Positions 16,956 to 26,800 of a stretch of DNA of 64,000 nt are shown piece by piece. The notes beneath the pieces are model-generated. The model was given only the letters and a program-made list of their open reading frames with translations, did not search any database and was not told the DNA's origin. This DNA comes from Janthinobacterium sp. SUN073. Its GTDB lineage: Bacteria; Pseudomonadota; Gammaproteobacteria; Burkholderiales; Burkholderiaceae_D. The stretch covers positions 1 through 64,000 of the forward strand of contig NZ_JAPUBT010000015.1 in assembly GCF_030397665.1 (NCBI RefSeq), in the 5' to 3' direction. The stretch's first letter is position 1, and each line of letters starts with the position of its first letter. The position numbers and the translations under genes are program-made.

Positions 16956-18007
16956 CCCTCGCCTATTCCGCCGATGCGGCCATCCTGATCGGCCGCTTCC
17001 AGCCTTTTCACAATGGCCATGCCGGCTTGCTGCAGAAGGCGCTGGCCACCGCCACCCAGGTGGTGGTGGTGCTCGGTTCCGCCTTCCATGCACGCAGCCC
17101 GAAGAACCCGTTTACGTGGCAGGAGCGGGCCGCCATGATCGCCGCGACGTTGCCCGAGGGGCAGCGCGCGCGCGTGCATTACGTGGCCGTGCGCGATTAC
17201 TACGACGATGGCCTGTGGGCCGATGCCGTGCGGCGCGCCGTGGCGGGCGCCGTGCCCGCAGCGCAACGTGTGACCCTGGTGGCTTGCTTCAAGGACGCCA
17301 CCAGTTATTACCTGCACCACTTTCCCCATTGGCAGCTGCTGAACCTGGAGATCGATCCCGGCGCGCCCATCGGCGCGACGGCGATCCGCAACGTGCTGTT
17401 CGAAGCCGAAGACGTGGATGTGTCGCTGAGCGCCGTGGCGCAGCTGCTGCCGGCGGCCATCGGCCAGTATGTCAAAGCGTGGACCTTGCTGCCGTGGTAC
17501 GCGCCGCTGGTGCAGGAATATCGCGCCATCGAGGCGTACAAGGCGCGCTGGCGCATGGCGCCGTATGCGCCCATCTTTTGCACCGTGGACGCACTGGTGC
17601 AGACGGGCGGCCACGTTTTACTGGTGCGCCGTGGCGGCTATCCGGGCAAGGGTTTGTGGGCCTTGCCCGGCGGCTTCCTGGAGCCGCGCGAACGCCTGCT
17701 GCAGGGGGCCCTGCGCGAACTGGCGGAAGAAACCCAGCTGGGCGTACTGGCGCCCACCCTCGTCGAGGCGCTGGTCGGCGTGGCCGTGTTCGACCACCCG
17801 GACCGCAGCCAGCGCGGACGCACCATCACGCATGCGCATTATTTCGACCTGAAGACGCGCCAGCTGCCGGCCGTGACGGCGGCCGACGATGCGGCGCTGG
17901 CGCAGTGGGTGCCCGTGGCCTCGCTGCCGGCCATGGAAGAGCAATTCTTCGAAGACCACTTTCATATCCTGAACCATTTCCTCAAGCTTACGCACGAGGG
18001 GCGCTGA
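16952..18007 (+). CDS. nadM: Bifunctional NMN adenylyltransferase / Nudix hydrolase
   Basis: 351 residues. The N-terminal nucleotidyltransferase (about 1-180) has GRFQPFHNGH, the HxGH-type motif of NadM. The C-terminal Nudix domain (about 200-345) has the box GGFLEPRERLLQGALRELAEE. This NadM-Nudix fusion makes NAD from NMN and hydrolyses ADP-ribose-type nucleotides. The ATGA overlap with nadE indicates coupling. In other proteobacteria such fusions are often controlled by NrtR; no NrtR gene is present in the window. Confidence 0.9.
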   Translation: MTLAYSADAAILIGRFQPFHNGHAGLLQKALATATQVVVVLGSAFHARSPKNPFTWQERAAMIAATLPEGQRARVHYVAVRDYYDDGLWADAVRRAVAGAVPAAQRVTLVACFKDATSYYLHHFPHWQLLNLEIDPGAPIGATAIRNVLFEAEDVDVSLSAVAQLLPAAIGQYVKAWTLLPWYAPLVQEYRAIEAYKARWRMAPYAPIFCTVDALVQTGGHVLLVRRGGYPGKGLWALPGGFLEPRERLLQGALRELAEETQLGVLAPTLVEALVGVAVFDHPDRSQRGRTITHAHYFDLKTRQLPAVTAADDAALAQWVPVASLPAMEEQFFEDHFHILNHFLKLTHEGR

Positions 18008-18040
18008 CGGACAAGGGAAGCCCGCAGCGCCCGGCGGCGC

Positions 18041-18871
18041 TCAGGACGTCATGCGCTCCCAGCCATGTTTGACGGCCGCCTTGAAGTTGTCCCACGCGGA
18101 CTGGGGATACGTGTGCTCCCACGTGGAACGCAGGTCCGCTTCCACCTCGTCCCATGGGCGGCCCCGGTAGCTGTCGCTGTTGGCCATGGAGTGGCCATAG
18201 CGGTAGGCGGGATCGTAGTCCTCGAAGCGCGCGCCGGTGGCGACATAGGTGGCGCTCCAGTGGCTGCGGTAGTACTGCTCGTCGTCGTCGCTGGTGCCGG
18301 GCAGGTTGTCGGCGCCGGGGTAGCGGCGTACGTTGGCGCCCGCGTCGGAAGGGGGCGGCGATGCCATGCCGCCCGCAAATTGCTGCGACCTCGCCGTCTC
18401 GTTCAGGTTGCCGGCGGACGTGCCTTGCTGCGATGGCGCGCTGGACTGCATGCTGGCGCCCTGGCGTGTCGCGCTGTCGTTGTGCGGCGCGCCTTGCCAG
18501 CCGCCGGCGCGCCAGTTGTCGGCGTGCGCATCGATGTCGAGCGGCGCGTAGCGCTCGACGAGGTCGGTGGCGCGCTGGATATCGGCGTCGCTCGCCCCTT
18601 CCAGTGTCAGCACGACATGCCCGCGCCGCACGGCTTCCGCATAGATGTGGCGGTCGGCGTGGCTGCCGAACAGGTCCGTAAAGAAATGCTTGACGCTGTC
18701 GAGCAGGCTGTCGCTGTCGTCGCGGCGGATGTTTTCCGTGGCGGACATATCTTCACTACCCGCATCGTGCAGGCGGATGCTGGCGCCGGGGAAGCCAGCC
18801 GTGATCAGGTCGTGCCGGGCGCGCTCGGCCATGTCGCGCAGGGCGAAAACTGCTGCCAATGTATGTGCCAT
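18041..18871 (-). CDS. YflT-like stress protein, hypothetical
   Basis: 276 residues. The N-terminal third (MAHTLAAVFALRDMAERARHDLITAGFPGASIRLHD) resembles the flavin-less general stress YflT-type domain that starts many betaproteobacterial hypothetical proteins. The middle is Ser/Gln/Gly-rich and low complexity (about 140-190), and the C-terminus has charged, aromatic blocks such as DDEQYYRSHW and WDEVEADLRSTWEH. The start ATG 18871 has GGAGACC upstream; the extra N-terminal codons of the frame are unlikely. A role in envelope or osmotic stress is only a guess. Confidence 0.6.
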   Translation of the reverse strand: MAHTLAAVFALRDMAERARHDLITAGFPGASIRLHDAGSEDMSATENIRRDDSDSLLDSVKHFFTDLFGSHADRHIYAEAVRRGHVVLTLEGASDADIQRATDLVERYAPLDIDAHADNWRAGGWQGAPHNDSATRQGASMQSSAPSQQGTSAGNLNETARSQQFAGGMASPPPSDAGANVRRYPGADNLPGTSDDDEQYYRSHWSATYVATGARFEDYDPAYRYGHSMANSDSYRGRPWDEVEADLRSTWEHTYPQSAWDNFKAAVKHGWERMTS

Positions 18872-18986
18872 GATGGTCTCCAATCGGTGAACAACGTCCT
18901 TCCAGTGTAGGCCGTGTCAAGCGAAAGGGGCGCTCGTTTGCCGCTTGGAAATCGTTGTGTTCAGCAAATATTGACGACGTGAAATC

Positions 18987-19889
18987 TCAGTCCGGCGTAC
19001 CGACGAACGCGCGCAAAAAATCGATAAAGGCGCGCACCTTTTCCGCAATATGCTGGGTGTTCGGATACACGGCATACACGCCCTGCTGCGGGAACACGAC
19101 GTCGGGCAGCAGGCGGCGCAAACGTCCCGCGCGCACTTCCGCTTCCACCAGCCACTGCGGCAGCAGGGCCACGCCGCAGCCGCCCAGGGCAAAGCCCAGC
19201 AGGGCCGAGGCGGAGTCGGAATGGATGGCGGCGTCGTCCTGCGCGGCGAAGGCGGCGGCGCCGTCCGGCGTCTGCACCTCCCAGCGCAGCGGCGAGGCCA
19301 GGCGGCTGTGTGCCAGCCAGCGCGCGCGTTGCAAGTCGGGCAAGCTGGCGATGTCCCTGGCGGGCAGGCTGGCCAGGTAGGCGGGCGAGGCGACGGGCCA
19401 GATCGCGTAAGGCTCGATCAGCGCGGCGCGGTAGCTCGAATCGTTGAGTGAACCCATGCGGATGGCCAGGTCGTAGCGGCCCGAGATCAGGTCTTCATGC
19501 GAGGACGACGAGGAATGCTGGATCTGCAGCTGCGGATGGGCGGCGGCAAAGGCGATCAGCGCGGGGATCACCGTACGGCTGCCGTACTCGACGGTGGTGG
19601 TCAGGCGCAAGGTGCCGCGCAAGCCCTGCTGGCCCTGGCGCGCCGTTTCGATGGCGCCGTGCGCTTCGCTCAGCACGCGCTGGCAATCTTCGTAAAAACG
19701 CCGCCCCACGTCGGTCAGCGCCAGGCTGCGCGTGCTGCGCGTGAGCAGCGACACGCCCAGCTCCGCCTCCAGCTGTTTCAAGTTGAAACTGACGACGGCC
19801 TTGCTCTGGCCCAGCACGGCGGCGGCCGCCGTCAGCGAACCGGCGTCGACGATGGCGATGAAAATACCCAAGCGGTCAAGACTGATCAT
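18987..19889 (-). CDS. LysR-family regulator divergent from an MFS transporter
   Basis: 300 residues: an N-terminal HTH (GSLTAAAAVLGQSKAVVSFNLKQLEAELG) and a LysR substrate-binding domain. It is close to the group of single-drug and stress-related LysRs such as those beside efflux genes. It is divergent from a DHA2 transporter, with the palindrome TGTCAAA-N5-TTTGACA between them. ATG 19889 gives the typical MISLDRLGIFIAIVDAG start; no clear ribosome binding site is seen. Confidence 0.8.
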   Translation of the reverse strand: MISLDRLGIFIAIVDAGSLTAAAAVLGQSKAVVSFNLKQLEAELGVSLLTRSTRSLALTDVGRRFYEDCQRVLSEAHGAIETARQGQQGLRGTLRLTTTVEYGSRTVIPALIAFAAAHPQLQIQHSSSSSHEDLISGRYDLAIRMGSLNDSSYRAALIEPYAIWPVASPAYLASLPARDIASLPDLQRARWLAHSRLASPLRWEVQTPDGAAAFAAQDDAAIHSDSASALLGFALGGCGVALLPQWLVEAEVRAGRLRRLLPDVVFPQQGVYAVYPNTQHIAEKVRAFIDFLRAFVGTPD

Positions 19890-19925
19890 AAATAAGAATG
19901 AGGAGGCATGCGGGTTGTAGAGGTT

Positions 19926-19944
19926 TGTCAAAATTTCTTTGACA
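19926..19944. promoter_or_regulatory. LysR-type operator palindrome
   Basis: Perfect inverted repeat TGTCAAA (19926-19932) / TTTGACA (19938-19944) with a 5-base spacer, in the 127-base gap between the divergent LysR and MFS genes. It satisfies the T-N11-A rule of LysR sites. Confidence 0.65.
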
Positions 19945-20016
19945 GTGTAATCGGGGCTGGCCCATTACGCAAATGACGATGGGCGCTTAAGCTGGCCGTT
20001 TGCCATTCGGAGCACC

Positions 20017-21438
20017 ATGGACTATCGCAAAAAAGTCGCGGCCATCTATCTGCTGGGGTTTTTCGTTGACCTGATCAACATGTTCATCACCAGCGTCGCC
20101 TACCCCGACATCGGCCATGCCCTGCACGCTTCGGTGGCGCAGCTGGCCTGGATCAGCACCGGCTACATTCTCGGCTTGACCATCGTCATCCCCGCCAGCG
20201 CCTGGCTGGCTGCCTATTATGGCAGCAAAACCGTGTTTATGGCATCGTTGCTAACTTTTTTATGCGCCAGCATCGGCGCCGGCCTGGCGCCCTCGATCGA
20301 GGCGCTGATTGCCTGGCGCTGCGTGCAGGGCCTCGGTGGCGGCTTGCTCATTCCGCTGGGCCAAAGCATGACCTACCAGTTATACAAACCTGCCGAGCGC
20401 CCTGGCCTGTCCTCCGTCATCATGCTGGTGGGCTTGCTGGCGCCCGCGCTGTCGCCCGCGCTGGGTGGCGTCATCGTCGATAGTCTTTCCTGGCGCTGGA
20501 TTTTCTACCTGAACGTGCCATTCGCCGCGCTGGCGCTGCTGCTGGCCGCCTGCTGGCTGCGTCCCGACCCACCGCGCGCGCAAGTGCCCCGGCTCGACAC
20601 GGGTGGCTTGCTGGCGGGTAGCACGGCCATCCTTTTGCTGTTGCTGGGCTTGACGATGCTGGGCACGCCCGGCGATGGCCTGGCTGGCGCCGGCGTGCTG
20701 GCGCTGGGCGCCGCCTGCGCCAGGGGCTACGTGCGCGGCGCGCTGCGCAAATCCACACCGCTGCTGAACCTGCGCCTGGCCACCGAACCGCTGCTGCGCG
20801 TCTCCATGCTGATGTATCTGCTGGTGCCGGGCGTCTTCATGGGCGTGAGCCTGCTGGCCATGCTGTACCTGCAGGGCGTGCTGGGCATGTCGGCATCCAC
20901 GGCGGGTGCGCTGATGCTGCCGTGGGCGGTGGCCTCGTTTGCGGCCATTTCACTGACCGGCAAAAGCTATCGCCGCGTGGGTCCGCAACCGCTGTTTATC
21001 GCGGGCGCCCTGCTGCAGGCGGCGGGCATGCTGATGCTGCTGCGGGTGGACTCCGCGGGCCAGTTGTTCTGGCTGGCTGGCGCGTATGCCGTGATGGGTT
21101 TTGGCGGTGGCTTGTGCAGCAGCACGGCGCAAAGCACGGCGTTTTTGCGCACGCCGGACGGGCAATTGAGCCAGGCCAGCGCCGTGTGGAATATCAACCG
21201 CCAGCTGGGATTTTGCCTGGGCGTGGCGCTGCTCAGCGTACTGCTCAATGGCTTGCTGGCGGCGCAGGGCATTGCATCGCTCGACGACCCCGCCCAGCAC
21301 GCGCGCGCGGTGCAGGTTTTTCACTGGTGTTTTGCCCTCGCCGCCGCCTCGTGCGTGCTGCCGCTGGCGCTGTGCGCGCGCATCGATAACCGCGCCGTTC
21401 TCGACCTTTTACATCACCATGGAGTAGCGAAAAAATGA
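20017..21438 (+). CDS. MFS drug transporter, DHA2-like
   Basis: 473 residues with about 14 hydrophobic segments. The motif-A-like LAAYYGSKTVF, motif C-like GLLAPALSPALGGVIVDSLSWRWIFYLN and the paired N-terminal YPDIGHALHASVAQLAWISTGY identify the DHA2 (EmrB/QacA) drug:H+ antiporter group. Expression is probably controlled by the divergent LysR. The next gene overlaps by four bases. The substrate is unknown. Confidence 0.85.
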   Translation: MDYRKKVAAIYLLGFFVDLINMFITSVAYPDIGHALHASVAQLAWISTGYILGLTIVIPASAWLAAYYGSKTVFMASLLTFLCASIGAGLAPSIEALIAWRCVQGLGGGLLIPLGQSMTYQLYKPAERPGLSSVIMLVGLLAPALSPALGGVIVDSLSWRWIFYLNVPFAALALLLAACWLRPDPPRAQVPRLDTGGLLAGSTAILLLLLGLTMLGTPGDGLAGAGVLALGAACARGYVRGALRKSTPLLNLRLATEPLLRVSMLMYLLVPGVFMGVSLLAMLYLQGVLGMSASTAGALMLPWAVASFAAISLTGKSYRRVGPQPLFIAGALLQAAGMLMLLRVDSAGQLFWLAGAYAVMGFGGGLCSSTAQSTAFLRTPDGQLSQASAVWNINRQLGFCLGVALLSVLLNGLLAAQGIASLDDPAQHARAVQVFHWCFALAAASCVLPLALCARIDNRAVLDLLHHHGVAKK

Positions 21439-21833
21439 ACGCAACGAACCCCTGTTTTGACGACGTTTTATCCACGCACGCGCTGATCCGCGACTGGCTT
21501 TCCGGCGAGGCGGCGGCACCAGAATATTGCGCCCAATTGCTGGTGCGTTTTGCACCCGCTTTCACGATGGTGGCGCCCGGAGGCAAGCAGCTCGATCACG
21601 CCGGCTTGACGGCATTTTTCCGTGCTGCCGGCGGTAGCCGTCCGGGTTTGCAGATGCGCCTTTCCGACCTCGTTTTAATCCAGGACAGCGCGGCCGGCGC
21701 CACCGTGTCCTACCGCGAATGCCAGTCGCTGCCGGGTGGAGAAAACACCGAGCGCCTGTCGACCGTCGTGTATGACAAAACACCCACTGGCGCCCTGCTG
21801 TGGCGCCATCTGCACGAAACGTGGGTAGCTTAA
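21435..21833 (+). CDS. SnoaL/DUF4440-like small protein
   Basis: 132 residues; a cone-shaped NTF2-like fold is suggested by the hydrophobic pattern and the FAPAFTMVAPGGKQLDHAGLTAFFRAAGG stretch. Such proteins act as small enzymes or ligand-binding subunits. It overlaps the MFS gene by ATGA, so both are expressed together from the LysR-controlled promoter. The family call is by eye. Confidence 0.6.
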   Translation: MNATNPCFDDVLSTHALIRDWLSGEAAAPEYCAQLLVRFAPAFTMVAPGGKQLDHAGLTAFFRAAGGSRPGLQMRLSDLVLIQDSAAGATVSYRECQSLPGGENTERLSTVVYDKTPTGALLWRHLHETWVA

Positions 21834-21834
21834 T

Positions 21835-22410
21835 TTAACTCAAATCATGCAAGTCTTTTTGCTGCGCCGGAGCGATGGAAAACTGCGAAAAAACCACTTC
21901 CAGGCCACCACGTTCCGGCGTGCAGCACATGGGCCCCACCAGATAGCGCGCGGCCACGGGAAACGGCGCCAGGCGCAGCAGCGGCCAGCGCTGGCCATCG
22001 GTGGAATACTGCACCCGGATCACGCCCTTTTCCACCGTCACGCGCAGCCAGAGGCCGTCCGGCATGGCGGGCGCCAAGCTGACGGCCCAGTCCGATTTAT
22101 CCACCGTCAGCACGCTGCTCAACAAGAGCTGGCCGTCGGAAAATTCGACGCCGCACTTGATCCAGTTGTCCGCATCAATGCGCACCATCATGCCGGCCTG
22201 GTCGTACAGCGATGCGTACTGCGCCGCCACGTGCAGCTGCGCCGTAAAATCACCGTCGATTTGCGTGCCGAAAAAGTGGCCGCTGTCGCGTATAAAACCA
22301 TACGAAGTCTTGCGCCAGAAGTCGGTTTTTTCATCCGTCGTCACGCGCAATTGCGCGCCGTCGGCGGACCAGTTTTCCGGTGGATTGAGCCAACTGCCTT
22401 GCGTGAACAT
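21835..22410 (-). CDS. DUF1349 (concanavalin-like) protein
   Basis: 191 residues resembling DUF1349 proteins: WLNPPENWSADGAQLRVTTDEKTDFWRKTSYGFIRDSGHFF and VAAQYASLYDQAGMMVRIDADNWIKCGVEF, a lectin-like beta sandwich. Similar proteins are regulation-of-enolase (Ree1) relatives in yeast. The start MFTQGSWL at 22410 follows GGAAAGG; a longer frame to 22614 lies inside the upstream gene and is rejected. It is the last gene of the efflux operon, 25 bases after the outer membrane gene. Confidence 0.75.
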   Translation of the reverse strand: MFTQGSWLNPPENWSADGAQLRVTTDEKTDFWRKTSYGFIRDSGHFFGTQIDGDFTAQLHVAAQYASLYDQAGMMVRIDADNWIKCGVEFSDGQLLLSSVLTVDKSDWAVSLAPAMPDGLWLRVTVEKGVIRVQYSTDGQRWPLLRLAPFPVAARYLVGPMCCTPERGGLEVVFSQFSIAPAQQKDLHDLS

Positions 22411-22435
22411 CGCGTGCCTTTCCGAGTTAAAAAGA

Positions 22436-23818
22436 TCACATAGTTTGCCCCCATCCCAGCGCCTTGTACAGGGCAATCGCATCGATGTAGGACGCCGTTT
22501 CCGCCAGCAGCGCTTCGCGCCGGATATCGAACAAGGCGCGCTGATTTTCCAGCACCGCCTGGTAGCTGCCGGCACCACCCTGATAGCGCGTGCTGGCAAT
22601 GCCGAGCGCCGCATTGCCGTGGCGCGCCGACTGCAGCAATGACGCCAACCGCGTCTGGTTTTCCGCCAGCTGCGTGACGGCGTTTTCCACGTCTTCCTGC
22701 GCCATCAGTATCGTTTGTTCATAGCGCGCCAGCGCGCCCTGCGCCTCGGCCTGTGTACCGCGCAAACGTGCCCGCACGCTTCCCAGCCGGAAGGCCGGAT
22801 AGCTGACGGAAGGTGCCACCTCGAAGGCGCGCGCACCGCCGTCGAACACGCCGCTGCCGCGCAGCGCGAAGAAGCCGAGGAAGCCGCCGAGACTCAGGCG
22901 CGGATACAGGTCCGCCGTGGCGGCGCCGACGTCTTCGCTGGAGGCGGCAAGCAGGCGCTCGGCGCGCACCACGTCGGGACGGCGCTTGATCAGCTGGTTG
23001 ACGTCGCCCAGCGGCAGCTGGCCCGCCAGCGGCGCCTGTTGCCGCGGCGTCGTGGCCAGGGCGATGGCGCCGGGCGCTTGTCCGCTCAGCACATCGAGCC
23101 GGTATTGCGCCTGGAGTAAACCCGCCTGCAACGGCGGCAGCATTGCCTCGCTGCGCGCCAGGTTGGCCAGCGCGTTGTGGCGCTCTTCCGGCAAGCCGCC
23201 GCCGGCGCGGATGCGCGCGTCGGTCAATGCCACCGTATCGCGCCAGCTGTGCACCTGCGCCTGCGTCAGCGCCAGGTTTTGCTGGTAGCCCAGCGCCTCG
23301 TAGTAATTGCGCGCCACCTCGGCGGCGATCGTCAGCTGTACTTGCCGCAAGTCCGCCTGCGCCGCGTCGGCGCGCGCCTGTGCCGAGCGGGTGATATGCG
23401 CGAGGCGGCCGAACAGGTCGATCTCCCATTGCGCGTCGAAACCCACGCGCGTACTCGCATTGGCGGCGCGGCTGTCCGGCGTGTTTTGCCGCACCTGGCG
23501 CTGCCATCCCGCCTGGCTGGTGACGGCAGGCAGTTCATCGAGGCGGCGCTCGTCGAAGATGGCGCGCGCGGCCAGCAGGTTGGCCTGCGCCTGTGCGATA
23601 TCGAGGTTGTGTTCGAGCGCGCTGGCGATCAGCTGCGACAGCCGTGCATCGTCGAAAAACGTCCACCAGGCGGCCGTTGCCGTTTGACCTGGCGCAAACT
23701 GCGCTTGCTGCGGGCTGGCCAGGGTGATGGCGGGCGTGCCCGGCGTGACGTAGGCGGGGCTGATGGCGCAGCCGGCCAGAATAGGGAAAAGGCAGACGAA
23801 ATAGCGGTAATTTTTCAT
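22436..23818 (-). CDS. RND efflux outer membrane lipoprotein (OprM/NodT family)
   Basis: 460 residues. A signal peptide ends in the lipobox LAGC (Cys about residue 17), followed by two OEP repeats typical of TolC-like channel lipoproteins (WWTFFDDARLSQLI near the start, QYRLDVLSGQ in the middle). It forms the outer membrane exit duct for the adjacent RND pump. Its start overlaps the pump stop by four bases. Confidence 0.88.
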   Translation of the reverse strand: MKNYRYFVCLFPILAGCAISPAYVTPGTPAITLASPQQAQFAPGQTATAAWWTFFDDARLSQLIASALEHNLDIAQAQANLLAARAIFDERRLDELPAVTSQAGWQRQVRQNTPDSRAANASTRVGFDAQWEIDLFGRLAHITRSAQARADAAQADLRQVQLTIAAEVARNYYEALGYQQNLALTQAQVHSWRDTVALTDARIRAGGGLPEERHNALANLARSEAMLPPLQAGLLQAQYRLDVLSGQAPGAIALATTPRQQAPLAGQLPLGDVNQLIKRRPDVVRAERLLAASSEDVGAATADLYPRLSLGGFLGFFALRGSGVFDGGARAFEVAPSVSYPAFRLGSVRARLRGTQAEAQGALARYEQTILMAQEDVENAVTQLAENQTRLASLLQSARHGNAALGIASTRYQGGAGSYQAVLENQRALFDIRREALLAETASYIDAIALYKALGWGQTM

Positions 23819-26800
23819 GGGGATTCCTTCAGCGCCTGCGACAAATCGCGGGCGCGCGGCGTGGCATGGTCGGCCGTGTGGCGGCGGGCCAAAAAGGTGT
23901 ACACGGTGGGCAGCACGAACAGGGTGAAGAAGGTGCCGATCAACATGCCCGAGACGATCACCACGCCCAGGCCGAAGCGGCTGTTGGCGCCCGCGCCGGA
24001 AGCGAACAGCAGCGGCACCAGGCCCACCACCATGGCGGCCGTCGTCATCAAAATCGGGCGCAAGCGGATCTGCGCCGCCTTGCGGATGGCGCTGAGGCGG
24101 CCCAGCTGTTCATGCACCTGCAATTCATTGGCAAATTCCACCATCAAGATGCCGTGCTTGCTGATCAAGCCAATCAGGGTCACCAGGCCGATCTGCGTGT
24201 AGATGTTGACGGTGGCGTAGCCCAGCGCCAGCGGGATCAGCGCGCCGCAGATCGACAGCGGCACCGTGATCAGGATGATCAGCGGGTCCGTCAGGCTTTC
24301 ATACTGGGCCGCCAGCACCAGGTAAATCACGACGACGGCCGCCAAAAAGGCCAGCAGCAGCGCATTGCCTTCCGTGGCGAACTGGCGCGCGTCCGATTGC
24401 CAGTCGTAGCTGAAGCCCGGTGGCAGCGTTTTGGCCACGCCATCGAGGAAGGTCACGGCGTCGCCCAGGGTCACGCCTGGTGCGGGCACGCCCTGGAAGG
24501 TGGCCGCGTTTTGCTGGTTGAATTGCGTCAGCATGTTCGGCTCGATTTGCTCCGTTACCGAGACCACGGCGGACAGGGGCAGCAGGCTGCCATCGTCGGC
24601 GCGCACGTACTGCTGCGTCAGGGCTTGCGCCGTGAGCCGCTGCTCGCGCGGGCTTTGCGCGATGACGTCATACGCGCGGCCATCCATGCCGAAGCGGTTC
24701 AGATAATTTTCGCCCACCAGCACGGCCAGCGATTCGCCGATGTCCTGCATGCGGATGCCCAGGCTGTTCGCCTTGGAGCGGTCCACGCGCACTTTGACCA
24801 CCGGGTTGTTGTAATCGAGGTCGCTGTCGACGACGGCGAACAGGCCGCTTGCGCGCGCGCGCTGCTTGACGTCTTCCATGGTGCGGAACAGGGTGGCGTA
24901 ATCCTGCGCGCTGCGCAGCACCATCTGCACGGGCAAGCCGCCGCTCGATCCGGGCAAGGGTGCCAGCTGGAAGGCGAAGATGCTGGTGCCTTCCACGTCG
25001 CCCACGGCATGCTGTAGTTCGGCCTGGATGACGGCCGCGTTGCGCGAGCGTTCGGCCCACGGCGTCAGGTTGATGCCGCCGATGCTCGATGCCGGGACTT
25101 CGCCGCCGTTGATGATCCAGCGCGAGTGCGTTTCGGGGATATTTTTGTAGATGGTATCGAGCTTGTACGAGAAGCGTTCGACGTAATCGAGGTTGGCGTG
25201 CTGCGGCGCCTTGATCGCTGTCAGCACGCTGGCCTGGTCTTCCGCCGGTGCCAGTTCGCGCTGCGGCATCAGGTACAAAAACGGCAAACTCACCATCACC
25301 AGCGCGGCGAAACCGGCGCTCAGCCAGCGGTGGTGCAGCGAGCGGTCCAACAGGCGCGCATAGCGCGTGGTCAAGCCTTCGAAGAAATGCTCGGCGGCGC
25401 GTGCCATGCGCCCTTCCGATTGCTTCGGCTGCAGCAGCAAGGAGCTCATCACGGGAGACAAGGTCAGCGCCACCACGCCAGACACCACCACGGCGCCGGC
25501 CAGGGTCAGCGCGAATTCCTTGAACAGCGCGCCCGTGAGTCCCCCCATCATGCCGATCGGCGCATACACGGCCGCCAGTGTGATGGTCATGGCGATGACG
25601 GGACCGGCCACTTCGCGCGCGCCGACCAGCGCGGCCGCCACGGGCGTCTTGCCTTCCTCGATATGCCGGTGCACGTTTTCCACCACGACGATGGCGTCGT
25701 CGACCACCAGGCCCACGGCCAGCACCATCGCCAGCAAGGTCAGTAGATTGATGCTGAAGCCGAAAGCCAGCATCAGCGCCGCCGCGCCCAGCATCGACAG
25801 CGGAATCGTCACGACGGGAATCAGCACGGAGCGCAAGGAACCCATGCACAAATAGATGACGATGACGACAATGAGAAGCGCTTCGAGCAGCGTGTGCGCC
25901 ACCTCGTCGATGGACGACTGGATGAAGCGCGCCGTCTCGAACGCCAGCTCGACTTTCACGCCCGGCGGCAGGGTTTTCTGGATTTCTGGCAGCAGTTTCT
26001 TGATGCCGTCGACGATCACCAGCGGGTTGCCGCCGGGCGTGGGCGACAGGCCGAGATACACGGCCGGCACGCCGTCCATGATGCCGCTCGTCTCCGTGGC
26101 GGCCGCGCCCAGTTCCACCGTGCCCACGTCCTTCAAACGCACGAGCGATGCGCTGTCTTTGGCATCGCCGCCCTTGGTGATGACCATGTCGCGGAACTCC
26201 GCCACGCTGGTCAGATCCGTGTTGACGCTGATGTTCGAGACGACGAATTGTCCTTTCACTTTGCCGGGCGCCGCCTGGTAGTTATTGCGCCGCACGGCGT
26301 CGGCCACGTCGGCCGCCGTCAAGCCGCGCGCCGCTAATTTTGCCGGGTCGATCCACAAACGCATGGCCAGCTGCTGGCCGCCATACACGTCGACTTTCGC
26401 CACGCCGTCGATGGTGGCGAACATCGGCTGCACCACGCGCGCCAGATAATCGGTCAGCGCGGGCGCCGAGACGCTCTCGCTGGCAAAGCCCACATAGGCG
26501 ACGGCCGAGGAGTCGCCGGCCGCGCGCTCGATGACGGGGTCAAAAGCGCCTTCGGGCAGCTTGTAGCGCACCTGGTTCACCTTGGCCATGACTTCCGTCA
26601 GCGCCTGCGTGGAATCGCGGTTCAGCTCCATGCGCACGGTGACCGTGCTGCTGCCCTGCACCGAGGACGACGTCAGGTAATCGATGCCTTCCACCGACGA
26701 CACGGCTTGCGCAATCGGCTGCGTGACAAAACCCTGCATCAGTTCCGCCGAGGCGCCCGGATAGTTGGTGGTGACGGTGATGGTGGACGATTCGAGCATC

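Noticed and set aside
15657-17093. A 478-codon minus-strand open frame across nadE
   Set aside because: Antisense to well-supported NAD synthase and adenylyltransferase genes, with no domain of its own.
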